Notes: generated from the sequence alone by a model not told the origin. A stretch of DNA of 64,000 nucleotides from Nansenia antarctica (GCA_963989245.1 OZ022344.1:61901242-61965241), one strand, 5' to 3'. Counted from the first letter of the stretch, positions 1-12,883 are shown. Numbers and translations are program-made.

Positions 1-635
<635 letters not shown>

Positions 636-780
636 GATAAATTAACATTCCAAAACCTTTTAAAATCGTTCATTCAATCCTCCCGGCGTCACTGTCTGTA
701 GGGCCTTGATAAAATATCTCTCCCTGCCCGTCCGTTGCGCCACAGTCCACCCGTGATTGGCCTGTAGCCCTGAAATGATG

Positions 781-836
781 AGGGGTTAGGGGTTAGGGGT
801 TAGGGTTAGGGTTACAGGCCCGGTTAGGGTTAGGGT
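781..836 (+). repeat. Interstitial TTAGGG-type repeats with inserted H3 scrap
   Basis: Several units of TTAGGGG and TTAGGG in the vertebrate telomere orientation are interrupted by ACAGGCCCGG, a piece of histone H3. They end at the second H3 fragment. The same pattern occurs at about 400-443, 25960-25996 and 26335-26363. The repeats are short and irregular, so this is interstitial telomere-like sequence and not a chromosome end. Confidence 0.75.
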
Positions 837-1085
837 TACAGGCCCGGCACCGAGCTGCTGATCCGCAAGCTGCCCTTCCAGCGCCTGGTGAGAGAAATCG
901 CCCAGGATTTCAAGACCGACCTGCACTTCCAGAGCTCTGCTGTGATGGCCCTGAAGGAGGCCAGCGAGGCCTACCTGGTCGGTCTGTTCGAGGACACCAA
1001 CCTGTGCGCCATCCACGCCAAGAGGGTCACCATCATGCCCAAAGACATCCAGCTGGCCCGCCGTATCCGTGGAGAGCGCGCCTAA
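837..1085 (+). pseudogene. Histone H3 fragment, copy 1b (internal deletion, real C-terminus)
   Basis: Starts YRPGT and jumps directly to [13 protein letters not shown], so about 13 residues (VALREI to KSTE) are missing. The jump occurs between two CACCG pentamers present in the intact gene, a microhomology signature. From there it runs to the true end LARRIRGERA and TAA at 1083-1085. Differences from canonical H3 are R-to-H after KTDL and Q-to-K after VMAL. The reading frame is open but lacks the tail and start. Directly downstream the sequence changes to an antisense LINE fragment, so the histone 3' stem-loop is absent. Confidence 0.9.
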
Positions 1086-1099
1086 GATGACCACCGTTG

Positions 1100-2160
1100 G
1101 CCTTCAGCTGGCGCAGGTGGGGGGAGAACCAGGGGGCAGAGTGGGGGAAAGAGACAGGCCGGGTTTTAACGGGGGCAAGTGAGTTGAGCAGAGATTTAAG
1201 ACCATCGTTATACAAATCAACCAACTGATCCGGGGTGTATGGGGGGGTGATAATGGAGAGATTATCAATGCCAATTGAGAGGTCAGCTAGGTTGATATTT
1301 CTGATGTTGCGGAAGGATATGACGCGAGATTGCTTGGTTTTGGACAATGTTAGACATAACTTAAAGGAGACAAGTTTGTGGTCAGAGATGGGGAGGTCGG
1401 CAGCAGAGCAATTTTGAGGAGTGACACCTGAACAGCAGACTAAGTCCAAAGTATGACCTTTACAGTGGGTGGGGAAGTCGATATATTGAGTGAGACCAAA
1501 ACTGTCCAGGCATGAGATGAAGTCCTTAGTAGAAGCAAGATTCTTATTGTCCAAATGAATATCAATGTCACCAAGCAAAATTATAATGGATGAGAGTGAG
1601 CAGATGAGAGTGAGAAAAGTGGTGAATTCATCAATGAAGTCCTTGTTTGGCTTGGGTGGGCGGTAAATGTTGACTAAAACAGTGGGAGTAGGTCCAATGA
1701 ACTGCAGGGCCACAGCCTGGAATGACTGTGACCCAGGCAAAGAAACATGAGGGACCTTCCACGTCTCGCGGTGTAGTATTGCGAGACCTCCTCCTCTTCC
1801 GGAGAGACGGGGTTTGCTGGTGTAAACAAACCCAGGAGGTGTACATTCATTCAACTGAGAAAAATCGTCAGGAGTTTGCCATGTCTCACTGAGACAGAGA
1901 CAGTCGAGTTTGCGGTCGAGGAGGAGGTCTTGCAGTAGTTGTCCCTTGCCAGTGAGGGAGCGGGTGTTGAGTAATCCAAGGTTGACGTCGGAGTGCTGGT
2001 TCGAGAAGCCAACGTTAGCCGACCTAGCTAGGCTGGCCAACGCGCTGTGATCCACCCTCCTGCCGGTGTTTTTCGGAGCTCAGCTTCCTCAAGGGTGAGT
2101 GATGACATGCTCTCGGTCCAACACGCCAAACCTTCTCTTCTTGCTTCACGTTAATTTTTC
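1100..2160 (-). mobile_element. LINE fragment with AP-endonuclease domain (L2/CR1-like)
   Basis: The minus-strand frame 2055-1100 has the start of a non-LTR ORF2: LLNTRSL, then LCLSETW (metal-binding Glu), VNIYRPP, ILLGDIDIH (catalytic Asp; consensus GDFN altered) and LPISDHKLV (SDH, catalytic). These are the ordered motifs of the exonuclease/endonuclease/phosphatase fold that nicks target DNA. It ends APWFSPHLRQLKA and then passes into antisense H3, so the reverse transcriptase is missing. An upstream ATG with SSLTLEEAEL lies near 2110 in another frame. A shorter copy is at 26605-27172. Clade assignment beyond the Jockey/CR1/L2 group is uncertain. Confidence 0.8.
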
Positions 2161-2255
2161 CTCAGTAGTCAGAGAATAGCAGCAGTAGCTAGTGATGTGT
2201 CCTTCCGTGCCGACGGACGTCCTGGGTGTACGTTTCCGTAGCAGATAGTCACCTA

Positions 2256-2271
2256 GTCAAGTTCGCTTGAC
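2256..2271. other. Hairpin at module start (GTCAAG-TTCG-CTTGAC)
   Basis: A perfect 6-bp stem closed by a TTCG tetraloop lies 7 bases inside every array module. Same-position copies start at 2647, 3599, 4030, 4346, 4737, 5628, 6059, 6438, 7329, 7720, 8036, 8427, 9320, 9751, 10130, 11021, 11412, 11728 and 12119. In the second block they are near 27254, 27645, 33637 and 34029. The loop and stem are unchanged in all copies I read. Whether it promotes the rearrangements or simply came along with them is unknown. Confidence 0.8.
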
Positions 2272-2379
2272 AACTGAAGATGGCAAGGAAACAAGTTCAC
2301 AAATAATATCTGGGCCCCATACACCGCAGGACTCCAGATACTTCTGTTTATTGTAGTGGATGAGGGGCACTGTACGGTA

Positions 2380-2425
2380 GCGTCCTGCCTCTGTAGAGGA
2401 TGAGGGGCACTGTACGGTAGCGTTT
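2380..2425. repeat. 40-bp minisatellite inside type 1 modules
   Basis: A 40-bp unit containing GATGAGGGGCACTGTACGG is present in two or three copies per type 1 module. Three-copy versions are at 3592, 5621 and 9313; two-copy versions are in the others. At 34128-34306 it has expanded to more than four copies. It accounts for the 391/431-bp length difference of type 1 modules. No coding role is visible. Confidence 0.85.
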
Positions 2426-4338
2426 TGGACGCTTTTGGGAGTGTTTTGATTGAGACAGGGATGGTTGAGTCTGACATTTGGCCGTCTGAGGGGGACAATT
2501 GGTCACCGGCTCAGCTAGTGTCTCCAGTGGGCCGAAAAAGTTTGTGAGATGGAGTTCGTCCAGAGAATAGCAGCAGTAGCTAGTGATGTGTCCTTCCGTG
2601 CCGACGGACGTCCTGGGTGTAAGTTTCCGTAGCAGATAGTCACCTAGTCAAGTTCGCTTGACAACTGAAGATGGCAAGGAAACAAGTTCACAAATAATAT
2701 CTGTATTCTCCACATCGCACACGTCGGTGGCCTGAAGGGTCTCCTTCTCAGCCAGAAGGACCTCCTTCTCAGCCCGGACCACCACCATCTGGGCCTGCTG
2801 AACCTTCTTCATCCTGGGCGCCTCCGCCACCGTCCCGAAAAGAGTGAAATTCGATGTTGTGGTGGTCGTATCACTCATGTTTGCTCTGCAGACCTTACAC
2901 ACTGCTGTTCTTTTCTTTCTACTATCATCCATCCATATATATATATATTATGCTATATACAGTGGGAATGTGGCATCCAGCCTGCGCTCCATTGCCTCCA
3001 ATTGTCTGTGAGCTGTAGCCTCACTAGAGCGCCTGGCCTTCGGAATGCGCCGCAGCTTGTTGTTGGCGTCGACAAACTCCACCATCTTGTTGTGAGATGG
3101 AGTTCGTCCAGAGAATAGCAGGACCAATTCTCTCACTTTCTCCCTTGGAGAGGCTGTCTCCCATGGTGTCAGACATTTGTTCAATCACATCTCTGTCTGC
3201 CTTGGCCTTGGTCTTGGCCTCCTGCAGTTGTTTCTGCAGGGCGGTGAGGTCCTCAGTGGCCTTGGCGGTGGTGACCATGTTGGCCTCCTGCAGCTCCTGC
3301 ACCTTGGCGGTGGTGAGCTCCTGCTTGAACTTGTGGAACTCTATCTCCGCCGCCTGGGTCGTCAGGCGGAACTGATGCATCGTGATGGTCGCCTCCTGTT
3401 CCCAACACTTGGCCTGAAGGGTCTCCTTCTCAGCCCGGACCACCTTCATCTGGGCCTGAAGGGTCTCCTTCTCAGCCAGAAGGGTCTCCTTCTCAGCCCG
3501 GACCACCACCATCTTGGCCTGAAGGGTCTCCTTCTCAGCCAGAAGGACCTCCTTCTCAGCCCGGACCACCACCATCTTGGCCTGAAGGGTCTCACCTAGT
3601 CAAGTTCGCTTGACAACTGAAGATGGCAAGGAAACAAGTTCACAAATAATATCTGGGCCCCATACACCGCAGGACTCCAGATACTTCTGTTTATTGTAGT
3701 GGATGAGGGGCACTGTACGGTAGCGTCCTGCCTCTGTAGAGGATGAGGGGCACTGTACGGTAGCGTCCTGCCTCTGTAGAGGATGAGGGGCACTGTACGG
3801 TAGCGTTTTGGACGCTTTTGGGAGTGTTTTGATTGAGACAGGGATGGTTGAGTCTGACATTTGGCCGTCTGAGGGGGACAATTGGTCACCGGCTCAGCTA
3901 GTGTCTCCAGTGGGCCGAAAAAGTTTGTGAGATGGAGTTCGTCCAGAGAATAGCAGCAGTAGCTAGTGATGTGTCCTTCCGTGCCGACGGACGTCCTGGG
4001 TGTAAGTTTCCGTAGCAGATAGTCACCTAGTCAAGTTCGCTTGACAACTGAAGATGGCAAGGAAACAAGTTCACAAATAATATCTGTATTCTCCACATCG
4101 CACACGTCGGTAGTAAATCCCAGTAAATGTTTGCGTAAGAAATATATCCGTTATAGCCGAGACCCCCAAAACGTCTGGCTGGACAATCCCCGACGGTCCG
4201 CGATCTCTCACTTTCTCCCTTGGAGAGGCTGTCTCCTTCTCAGCCCGGACCACCTTCATCTGGGCCTGAAGGGTCTCCTTCTCAGCCAGAAGGGTCTCCT
4301 TCTCAGCCCGGACCACCACCATCTTGGCCTGAAGGGTC

Positions 4339-7300
4339 TCACCTAGTCAAGTTCGCTTGACAACTGAAGATGGCAACGAAACAAGTTCACAAATAATATC
4401 TGGGCCCCATACACCGCAGGACTCCAGATACTTCTGTTTATTGTAGTGGATGAGGGGCACTGTACGGTAGCGTCCTGCCTCTGTAGAGGATGAGGGGCAC
4501 TGTACGGTAGCGTTTTGGACGCTTTTGGGAGTGTTTTGATTGAGACAGGGATGGTTGAGTCTGACATTTGGCCGTCTGAGGGGGACAATTGGTCACCGGC
4601 TCAGCTAGTGTCTCCAGTGGGCCGAAAAAGTTTGTGAGATGGAGTTCGTCCAGAGAATAGCAGCAGTAGCTAGTGATGTGTCCTTCCGTGCCGACGGACG
4701 TCCTGGGTGTAAGTTTCCGTAGCAGATAGTCACCTAGTCAAGTTCGCTTGACAACTGAAGATGGCAAGGAAACAAGTTCACAAATAATATCTGTATTCTC
4801 CACATCGCACACGTCGGTGGCCTGAAGGGTCTCCTTCTCAGCCAGAAGGACCTCCTTCTCAGCCCGGACCACCACCATCTGGGCCTGCTGAACCTTCTTC
4901 ATCCTGGGCGCCTCCGCCACCGTCCCGAAAAGAGTGAAATTCGATGTTGTGGTGGTCGTATCACTCATGTTTGCTCTGCAGACCTTACACACTGCTGTTC
5001 TTTTCTTTCTACTATCATCCATCCATATATATATATATATTATGCTATATACAGTGGGAATGTGGCATCCAGCCTGCGCTCCATTGCCTCCAATTGTCTG
5101 TGAGCTGTAGCCTCACTAGAGCGCCTGGCCTTCGGAATGCGCCGCAGCTTGTTGTTGGCGTCGACAAACTCCACCATCTTGTTGTGAGATGGAGTTCGTC
5201 CAGAGAATAGCAGGACCAATTCTCTCACTTTCTCCCTTGGAGAGGCTGCCTCCCATGGTGTCAGACATTTGTTCAATCACATCTCTGTCTGCCTTGGCCT
5301 TGGTCTTGGCCTCCTGCAGTTGTTTCTGCAGGGCGGTGAGGTCCTCAGTGGCCTTGGCGGTGGTGACCATGTTGGCCTCCTGCAGCTCCTGCACCTTGGC
5401 GGTGGTGAGCTCCTGCTTGAACTTGTGGAACTCTATCTCCGCCGCCTGGGTCGTCAGGCGGAACTGATGCATCGTGATGGTCGCCTCCTGTTCCCAACAC
5501 TTGGCCTGAAGGGTCTCCTTCTCAGCCCGGACCACCTTCATCTGGGCCTGAAGGGTCTCCTTCTCAGCCAGAAGGGTCTCCTTCTCAGCCCGGACCACCA
5601 CCATCTTGGCCTGAAGGGTCTCACCTAGTCAAGTTCGCTTGACAACTGAAGATGGCAAGGAAACAAGTTCACAAATAATATCTGGGCCCCATACACCGCA
5701 GGACTCCAGATACTTCTGTTTATTGTAGTGGATGAGGGGCACTGTACGGTAGCGTCCTGCCTCTGTAGAGGATGAGGGGCACTGTACGGTAGCGTCCTGC
5801 CTCTGTAGAGGATGAGGGGCACTGTACGGTAGCGTTTTGGACGCTTTTGGGAGTGTTTTGATTGAGACAGGGATGGTTGAGTCTGACATTTGGCCGTCTG
5901 AGGGGGACAATTGGTCACCGGCTCAGCTAGTGTCTCCAGTGGGCCGAAAAAGTTTGTGAGATGGAGTTCGTCCAGAGAATAGCAGCAGTAGCTAGTGATG
6001 TGTCCTTCCGTGCCGACGGACGTCCTGGGTGTAAGTTTCCGTAGCAGATAGTCACCTAGTCAAGTTCGCTTGACAACTGAAGATGGCAAGGAAACAAGTT
6101 CACAAATAATATCTGTATTCTCCACATCGCACACGTCGGTAGTAAATCCCAGTAAATGTTTGCGTAAGAAATATATCCGTTATAGCCGAGACCCCCAAAA
6201 CGTCTGGCTGGACAATCCCCGACGGTCCGCGATCTCTCACTTTCTCCCTTGGAGAGGCTGTCTCCTTCTCAGCCCGGACCACCTTCATCTGGGCCTGAAG
6301 GGTCTCCTTCTCAGCCAGAAGGGTCTCCTTCTCAGCCCGGACCACCACCATCTTGGCCTGAAGGGTCTCCTTCTCAGCCAGAAGGACCTCCTTCTCAGCC
6401 CGGACCACCACCATCTTGGCCTGAAGGGTCTCACCTAGTCAAGTTCGCTTGACAACTGAAGATGGCAAGGAAACAAGTTCACAAATAATATCTGTATTCT
6501 CCACATCGCACACGTCGGTGGCCTGAAGGGTCTCCTTCTCAGCCAGAAGGACCTCCTTCTCAGCCCGGACCACCACCATCTGGGCCTGCTGAACCTTCTT
6601 CATCCTGGGCGCCTCCGCCACCGTCCCGAAAAGAGTGAAATTCGATGTTGTGGTGGTCGTATCACTCATGTTTGCTCTGCAGACCTTACACACTGCTGTT
6701 CTTTTCTTTCTACTATCATCCATCCATATATATATATATATTATGCTATATACAGTGGGAATGTGGCATCCAGCCTGCGCTCCATTGCCTCCAATTGTCT
6801 GTGAGCTGTAGCCTCACTAGAGCGCCTGGCCTTCGGAATGCGCCGCAGCTTGTTGTTGGCGTCGACAAACTCCACCATCTTGTTGTGAGATGGAGTTCGT
6901 CCAGAGAATAGCAGGACCAATTCTCTCACTTTCTCCCTTGGAGAGGCTGCCTCCCATGGTGTCAGACATTTGTTCAATCACATCTCTGTCTGCCTTGGCC
7001 TTGGTCTTGGCCTCCTGCAGTTGTTTCTGCAGGGCGGTGAGGTCCTCAGTGGCCTTGGCGGTGGTGACCATGTTGGCCTCCTGCAGCTCCTGCACCTTGG
7101 CGGTGGTGAGCTCCTGCTTGAACTTGTGGAACTCTATCTCCGCCGCCTGGGTCGTCAGGCGGAACTGATGCATCGTGATGGTCGCCTCCTGTTCCCAACA
7201 CTTGGCCTGAAGGGTCTCCTTCTCAGCCCGGACCACCACCATCTTGGCCTGAAGGGTCTCCTTCTCAGCCAGAAGGACCTCCTTCTCAGCCCGGACCACC

Positions 7301-8028
7301 ACCATCTTGGCCTGAAGGGTCTCACCTAGTCAAGTTCGCTTGACAACTGAAGATGGCAAGGAAACAAGTTCACAAATAATATCTGGGCCCCATACACCGC
7401 AGGACTCCAGATACTTCTGTTTATTGTAGTGGATGAGGGGCACTGTACGGTAGCGTCCTGCCTCTGTAGAGGATGAGGGGCACTGTACGGTAGCGTTTTG
7501 GACGCTTTTGGGAGTGTTTTGATTGAGACAGGGATGGTTGAGTCTGACATTTGGCCGTCTGAGGGGGACAATTGGTCACCGGCTCAGCTAGTGTCTCCAG
7601 TGGGCCGAAAAAGTTTGTGAGATGGAGTTCGTCCAGAGAATAGCAGCAGTAGCTAGTGATGTGTCCTTACGTGCCGACGGACGTCCTGGGTGTAAGTTTC
7701 CGTAGCAGATAGTCACCTAGTCAAGTTCGCTTGACAACTGAAGATGGCAAGGAAACAAGTTCACAAATAATATCTGTATTCTCCACATCGCACACGTCGG
7801 TAGTAAATCCCAGTAAATGTTTGCGTAAGAAATATATCCGTTATAGCCGAGACCCCCAAAACGTCTGGCTGGACAATCCCCGACGGTCCGCGATCTCTCA
7901 CTTTCTCCCTTGGAGAGGCTGTCTCCTTCTCAGCCCGGACCACCTTCATCTGGGCCTGAAGGGTCTCCTTCTCAGCCAGAAGGGTCTCCTTCTCAGCCCG
8001 GACCACCACCATCTTGGCCTGAAGGGTC
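4339..8028. repeat. Modular array, complete 3.69-kb higher-order repeat 1
   Basis: Seven modules: 4339 type 1, 4730 type 2, 5621 type 1 (three 40-bp units), 6052 type 3 long, 6431 type 2, 7322 type 1, 7713 type 3. The same order and lengths recur at 8029-11720. By eye the copies differ at only a few positions (for example the (TA)n length in type 2, GATGGCAACG near 4375, CCTTACG near 7668), which indicates recent amplification or ongoing homogenisation. The reverse strand of type 2 and 3 modules carries coiled-coil coding sequence. Confidence 0.92.
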
Positions 8029-11000
8029 TCACCTAGTCAAGTTCGCTTGACAACTGAAGATGGCAAGGAAACAAGTTCACAAATAATATCTGGGCCCCAT
8101 ACACCGCAGGACTCCAGATACTTCTGTTTATTGTAGTGGATGAGGGGCACTGTACGGTAGCGTCCTGCCTCTGTAGAGGATGAGGGGCACTGTACGGTAG
8201 CGTTTTGGACGCTTTTGGGAGTGTTTTGATTGAGACAGGGATGGTTGAGTCTGACATTTGGCCGTCTGAGGGGGACAATTGGTCACCGGCTCAGCTAGTG
8301 TCTCCAGTGGGCCGAAAAAGTTTGTGAGATGGAGTTCGTCCAGAGAATAGCAGCAGTAGCTAGTGATGTGTCCTTCCGTGCCGACGGACGTCCTGGGTGT
8401 AAGTTTCCGTAGCAGATAGTCACCTAGTCAAGTTCGCTTGACAACTGAAGATGGCAAGGAAACAAGTTCACAAATAATATCTGTATTCTCCACATCGCAC
8501 ACGTCGGTGGCCTGAAGGGTCTCCTTCTCAGCCAGAAGGACCTCCTTCTCAGCCCGGACCACCACCATCTGGGCCTGCTGAACCTTCTTCATCCTGGGCG
8601 CCTCCGCCACCGTCCCGAAAAGAGTGAAATTCGATGTTGTGGTGGTCGTATCACTCATGTTTGCTCTGCAGACCTTACACACTGCTGTTCTTTTCTTTCT
8701 ACTATCATCCATCCATATATATATATATATATTATGCTATATACAGTGGGAATGTGGCATCCAGCCTGCGCTCCATTGCCTCCAATTGTCTGTGAGCTGT
8801 AGCCTCACTAGAGCGCCTGGCCTTCGGAATGCGCCGCAGCTTGTTGTTGGCGTCGACAAACTCCACCATCTTGTTGTGAGATGGAGTTCGTCCAGAGAAT
8901 AGCAGGACCAATTCTCTCACTTTCTCCCTTGGAGAGGCTGCCTCCCATGGTGTCAGACATTTGTTCAATCACATCTCTGTCTGCCTTGGCCTTGGTCTTG
9001 GCCTCCTGCAGTTGTTTCTGCAGGGCGGTGAGGTCCTCAGTGGCCTTGGCGGTGGTGACCATGTTGGCCTCCTGCAGCTCCTGCACCTTGGCGGTGGTGA
9101 GCTCCTGCTTGAACTTGTGGAACTCTATCTCCGCCGCCTGGGTCGTCAGGCGGAACTGATGCATCGTGATGGTCGCCTCCTGTTCCCAACACTTGGCCTG
9201 AAGGGTCTCCTTCTCAGCCCGGACCACCTTCATCTGGGCCTGAAGGGTCTCCTTCTCAGCCAGAAGGGTCTCCTTCTCAGCCCGGACCACCACCATCTTG
9301 GCCTGAAGGGTCTCACCTAGTCAAGTTCGCTTGACAACTGAAGATGGCAAGGAAACAAGTTCACAAATAATATCTGGGCCCCATACACCGCAGGACTCCA
9401 GATACTTCTGTTTATTGTAGTGGATGAGGGGCACTGTACGGTAGCGTCCTGCCTCTGTAGAGGATGAGGGGCACTGTACGGTAGCGTCCTGCCTCTGTAG
9501 AGGATGAGGGGCACTGTACGGTAGCGTTTTGGACTCTTTTGGGAGTGTTTTGATTGAGACAGGGATGGTTGAGTCTGACATTTGGCCGTCTGAGGGGGAC
9601 AATTGGTCACCGGCTCAGCTAGTGTCTCCAGTGGGCCGAAAAAGTTTGTGAGATGGAGTTCGTCCAGAGAATAGCAGCAGTAGCTAGTGATGTGTCCTTC
9701 CGTGCCGACGGACGTCCTGGGTGTAAGTTTCCGTAGCAGATAGTCACCTAGTCAAGTTCGCTTGACAACTGAAGATGGCAAGGAAACAAGTTCACAAATA
9801 ATATCTGTATTCTCCACATCGCACACGTCGGTAGTAAATCCCAGTAAATGTTTGCGTAAGAAATATATCCGTTATAGCCGAGACCCCCAAAACGTCTGGC
9901 TGGACAATCCCCGACGGTCCGCGATCTCTCACTTTCTCCCTTGGAGAGGCTGTCTCCTTCTCAGCCCGGACCACCTTCATCTGGGCCTGAAGGGTCTCCT
10001 TCTCAGCCAGAAGGGTCTCCTTCTCAGCCCGGACCACCACCATCTTGGCCTGAAGGGTCTCCTTCTCAGCCAGAAGGACCTCCTTCTCAGCCCGGACCAC
10101 CACCATCTTGGCCTGAAGGGTCTCACCTAGTCAAGTTCGCTTGACAACTGAAGATGGCAAGGAAACAAGTTCACAAATAATATCTGTATTCTCCACATCG
10201 CACACGTCGGTGGCCTGAAGGGTCTCCTTCTCAGCCAGAAGGACCTCCTTCTCAGCCCGGACCACCACCATCTGGGCCTGCTGAACCTTCTTCATCCTGG
10301 GCGCCTCCGCCACCGTCCCGAAAAGAGTGAAATTCGATGTTGTGGTGGTCGTATCACTCATGTTTGCTCTGCAGACCTTACACACTGCTGTTCTTTTCTT
10401 TCTACTATCATCCATCCATATATATATATATATTATGCTATATACAGTGGGAATGTGGCATCCAGCCTGCGCTCCATTGCCTCCAATTGTCTGTGAGCTG
10501 TAGCCTCACTAGAGCGCCTGGCCTTCGGAATGCGCCGCAGCTTGTTGTTGGCGTCGACAAACTCCACCATCTTGTTGTGAGATGGAGTTCGTCCAGAGAA
10601 TAGCAGGACCAATTCTCTCACTTTCTCCCTTGGAGAGGCTGCCTCCCATGGTGTCAGACATTTGTTCAATCACATCTCTGTCTGCCTTGGCCTTGGTCTT
10701 GGCCTCCTGCAGTTGTTTCTGCAGGGCGGTGAGGTCCTCAGTGGCCTTGGCGGTGGTGACCATGTTGGCCTCCTGCAGCTCCTGCACCTTGGCGGTGGTG
10801 AGCTCCTGCTTGAACTTGTGGAACTCTATCTCCGCCGCCTGGGTCGTCAGGCGGAACTGATGCATCGTGATGGTCGCCTCCTGTTCCCAACACTTGGCCT
10901 GAAGGGTCTCCTTCTCAGCCCGGACCACCACCATCTTGGCCTGAAGGGTCTCCTTCTCAGCCAGAAGGACCTCCTTCTCAGCCCGGACCACCACCATCTT

Positions 11001-11720
11001 GGCCTGAAGGGTCTCACCTAGTCAAGTTCGCTTGACAACTGAAGATGGCAAGGAAACAAGTTCACAAATAATATCTGGGCCCCATACACCGCAGGACTCC
11101 AGATACTTCTGTTTATTGTAGTGGATGAGGGGCACTGTACGGTAGCGTCCTGCCTCTGTAGAGGATGAGGGGCACTGTACGGTAGCGTTTTGGACGCTTT
11201 TGGGAGTGTTTTGATTGAGACAGGGATGGTTGAGTCTGACATTTGGCCGTCTGAGGGGGACAATTGGTCACCGGCTCAGCTAGTGTCTCCAGTGGGCCGA
11301 AAAAGTTTGTGAGATGGAGTTCGTCCAGAGAATAGCAGCAGTAGCTAGTGATGTGTCCTTCCGTGCCGACGGACGTCCTGGGTGTAAGTTTCCGTAGCAG
11401 ATAGTCACCTAGTCAAGTTCGCTTGACAACTGAAGATGGCAAGGAAACAAGTTCACAAATAATATCTGTATTCTCCACATCGCACACGTCGGTAGTAAAT
11501 CCCAGTAAATGTTTGCGTAAGAAATATATCCGTTATAGCCGAGACCCCCAAAACGTCTGGCTGGACAATCCCCGACGGTCCGCGATCTCTCACTTTCTCC
11601 CTTGGAGAGGCTGTCTCCTTCTCAGCCCGGACCACCTTCATCTGGGCCTGAAGGGTCTCCTTCTCAGCCAGAAGGGTCTCCTTCTCAGCCCGGACCACCA
11701 CCATCTTGGCCTGAAGGGTC
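8029..11720. repeat. Modular array, complete 3.69-kb higher-order repeat 2
   Basis: Seven modules starting at 8029, 8420, 9313, 9744, 10123, 11014 and 11405 repeat the order type 1, 2, 1, 3, 2, 1, 3 of the preceding 3.69 kb. The period is 3690-3692 bp. Visible differences from copy 1 are a longer (TA)n near 8720 and GGACTCTTTT instead of GGACGCTTTT near 9533. The 40-bp minisatellite number within type 1 modules (two or three) is the same at matching positions, so the whole 3.69 kb duplicated as a block. Confidence 0.92.
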
Positions 11721-12115
11721 TCACCTAGTCAAGTTCGCTTGACAACTGAAGATGGCAAGGAAACAAGTTCACAAATAATATCTGGGCCCCATACACCGCA
11801 GGACTCCAGATACTTCTGTTTATTGTAGTGGATGAGGGGCACTGTACGGTAGCGTCCTGCCTCTGTAGAGGATGAGGGGCACTGTACGGTAGCGTTTTGG
11901 ACGCTTTTGGGAGTGTTTTGATTGAGACAGGGATGGTTGAGTCTGACATTTGGCCGTCTGAGGGGGACAATTGGTCACCGGCTCAGCTAGTGTCCCCAGT
12001 GGGCCGAAAAAGTTTGTGAGATGGAGTTCGTCCAGAGAATAGCAGCAGTAGCTAGTGATGTGTCCTTCCGTGCCGACGGACGTCCTGGGTGTAAGTTTCC
12101 GTAGCAGATAGTCAC

Positions 12116-12883
12116 CTAGTCAAGTTCGCTTGACAACTGAAGATGGCAAGGAAACAAGTTCACAAATAATATCTGTATTCTCCACATCGCACACGTCGGT
12201 AGTAAATCCCAGTAAATGTTTGCGTAAGAAATAAATCCGTTATAGCCGAGACCCCCAAAACGTCTGGCTGGACAATCCCAGACGGTCCGCGATCTCTCAC
12301 TTTCTCCCTTGGAGAGGCTGTCTCCCATGGTGTCAGACATTTGTTCAATCACATCTCTGTCTGCCTTGGCCTTGGTCTTGGCCTCCTGCAGTTGTTTCTG
12401 CAGGGCGGTGAGGTCCTCAGTGGCCTTGGCGGTGGTGACCATGTTGGCCTCCTGCAGCTCCTGCACCTTGGCGGTGGTGAGCTCCTGCTTGAACTTGTGG
12501 AACTCTATCTCCGCCGCCTGGGTCGTCAGGCGGAACTGATGCATCGTGATGGTCGCCTCCTGTTCCCAACACTTGGCCTGAAGGGTCTCCTTCTCAGCCC
12601 GGACCACCTTCATCTGGGCCTGAAGGGTCTCCTTCTCAGCCAGAAGGGTCTCCTTCTCAGCCCGGACCCCCACCATCTTGGCCTGAAGGGTCTCCTTCTC
12701 AGCCAGAAGGACCTCCTTCTCAGCCCGGACCACCACCATCTGGGCCTGCTGAACCTTCTTCATCCTGGGCGCCTCCGCCACCGTCCCGAAAAGAGTGAAA
12801 TTCGATGTTTTGGTGGTCGTATCACTCATGTTTGCTCTGCAGACCTTACACACTGCTGTTCTTTTCTTTCTACTATCATCCAT
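12116..12883 (-). CDS. Finger-like plus coiled-coil protein, 255 residues (best copy in array 1)
   Basis: Starts MDDSRKKRTAVCKVCRANMS. CKVC with basic and Ser/Thr-rich flanks resembles the start of a BED-type zinc finger, but the later His residues are missing. Residues about 45-175 are a strong coiled coil built of 20-21-residue repeats of the form VVRAEKETLLAEKETLQA, then EFHKFKQELTTAKVQELQEAN and LQKQLQEAKTKAKADRD. The tail (from SRTVWDCPARRF) is a readthrough of sequence that elsewhere precedes the glypican exon, and then of the module-start sequence. Function is not known. Upstream (12900-13200) is a further block, in two frames, containing QVRPFYNKANIPMVSD and MVEFVDANNNLRRIPKARR, probably the true N-terminal part of the parent gene. 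I would treat it as a decayed mobile-element gene. Confidence 0.5.
   Translation of the reverse strand: MDDSRKKRTAVCKVCRANMSDTTTKTSNFTLFGTVAEAPRMKKVQQAQMVVVRAEKEVLLAEKETLQAKMVGVRAEKETLLAEKETLQAQMKVVRAEKETLQAKCWEQEATITMHQFRLTTQAAEIEFHKFKQELTTAKVQELQEANMVTTAKATEDLTALQKQLQEAKTKAKADRDVIEQMSDTMGDSLSKGESERSRTVWDCPARRFGGLGYNGFISYANIYWDLLPTCAMWRIQILFVNLFPCHLQLSSELD

Larger units (their letters stand above)
2249..4338. repeat. Modular array, partial higher-order repeat
   Basis: Four modules in order: 2249-2639 (type 1, two 40-bp units), 2640-3591 (type 2, finger plus coiled coil), 3592-4022 (type 1, three 40-bp units), 4023-4338 (type 3). Each begins TCACCTAGTCAAGTTCGCTT. The first four modules of the complete 3.69-kb repeat follow the same order, but type 2 here has an extra coiled-coil heptad block. 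Upstream (2089-2248) is a single segment that recurs at 33471-33629. Confidence 0.9.

Noticed and set aside
837..1085. 65-codon H3 frame as a functional short histone
   Set aside because: Lacks the tail, start region, promoter and 3' stem-loop, and has an internal deletion.
2500..12000. Many plus-strand reading frames of 80-250 codons in the array (for example 12341-13090 with leucine-rich LGLKGLLLSPDHHH repeats)
   Set aside because: They are complements of the coiled-coil coding repeats; the minus frame has the coherent protein composition, and the plus frames lack homology and shift with every module change.
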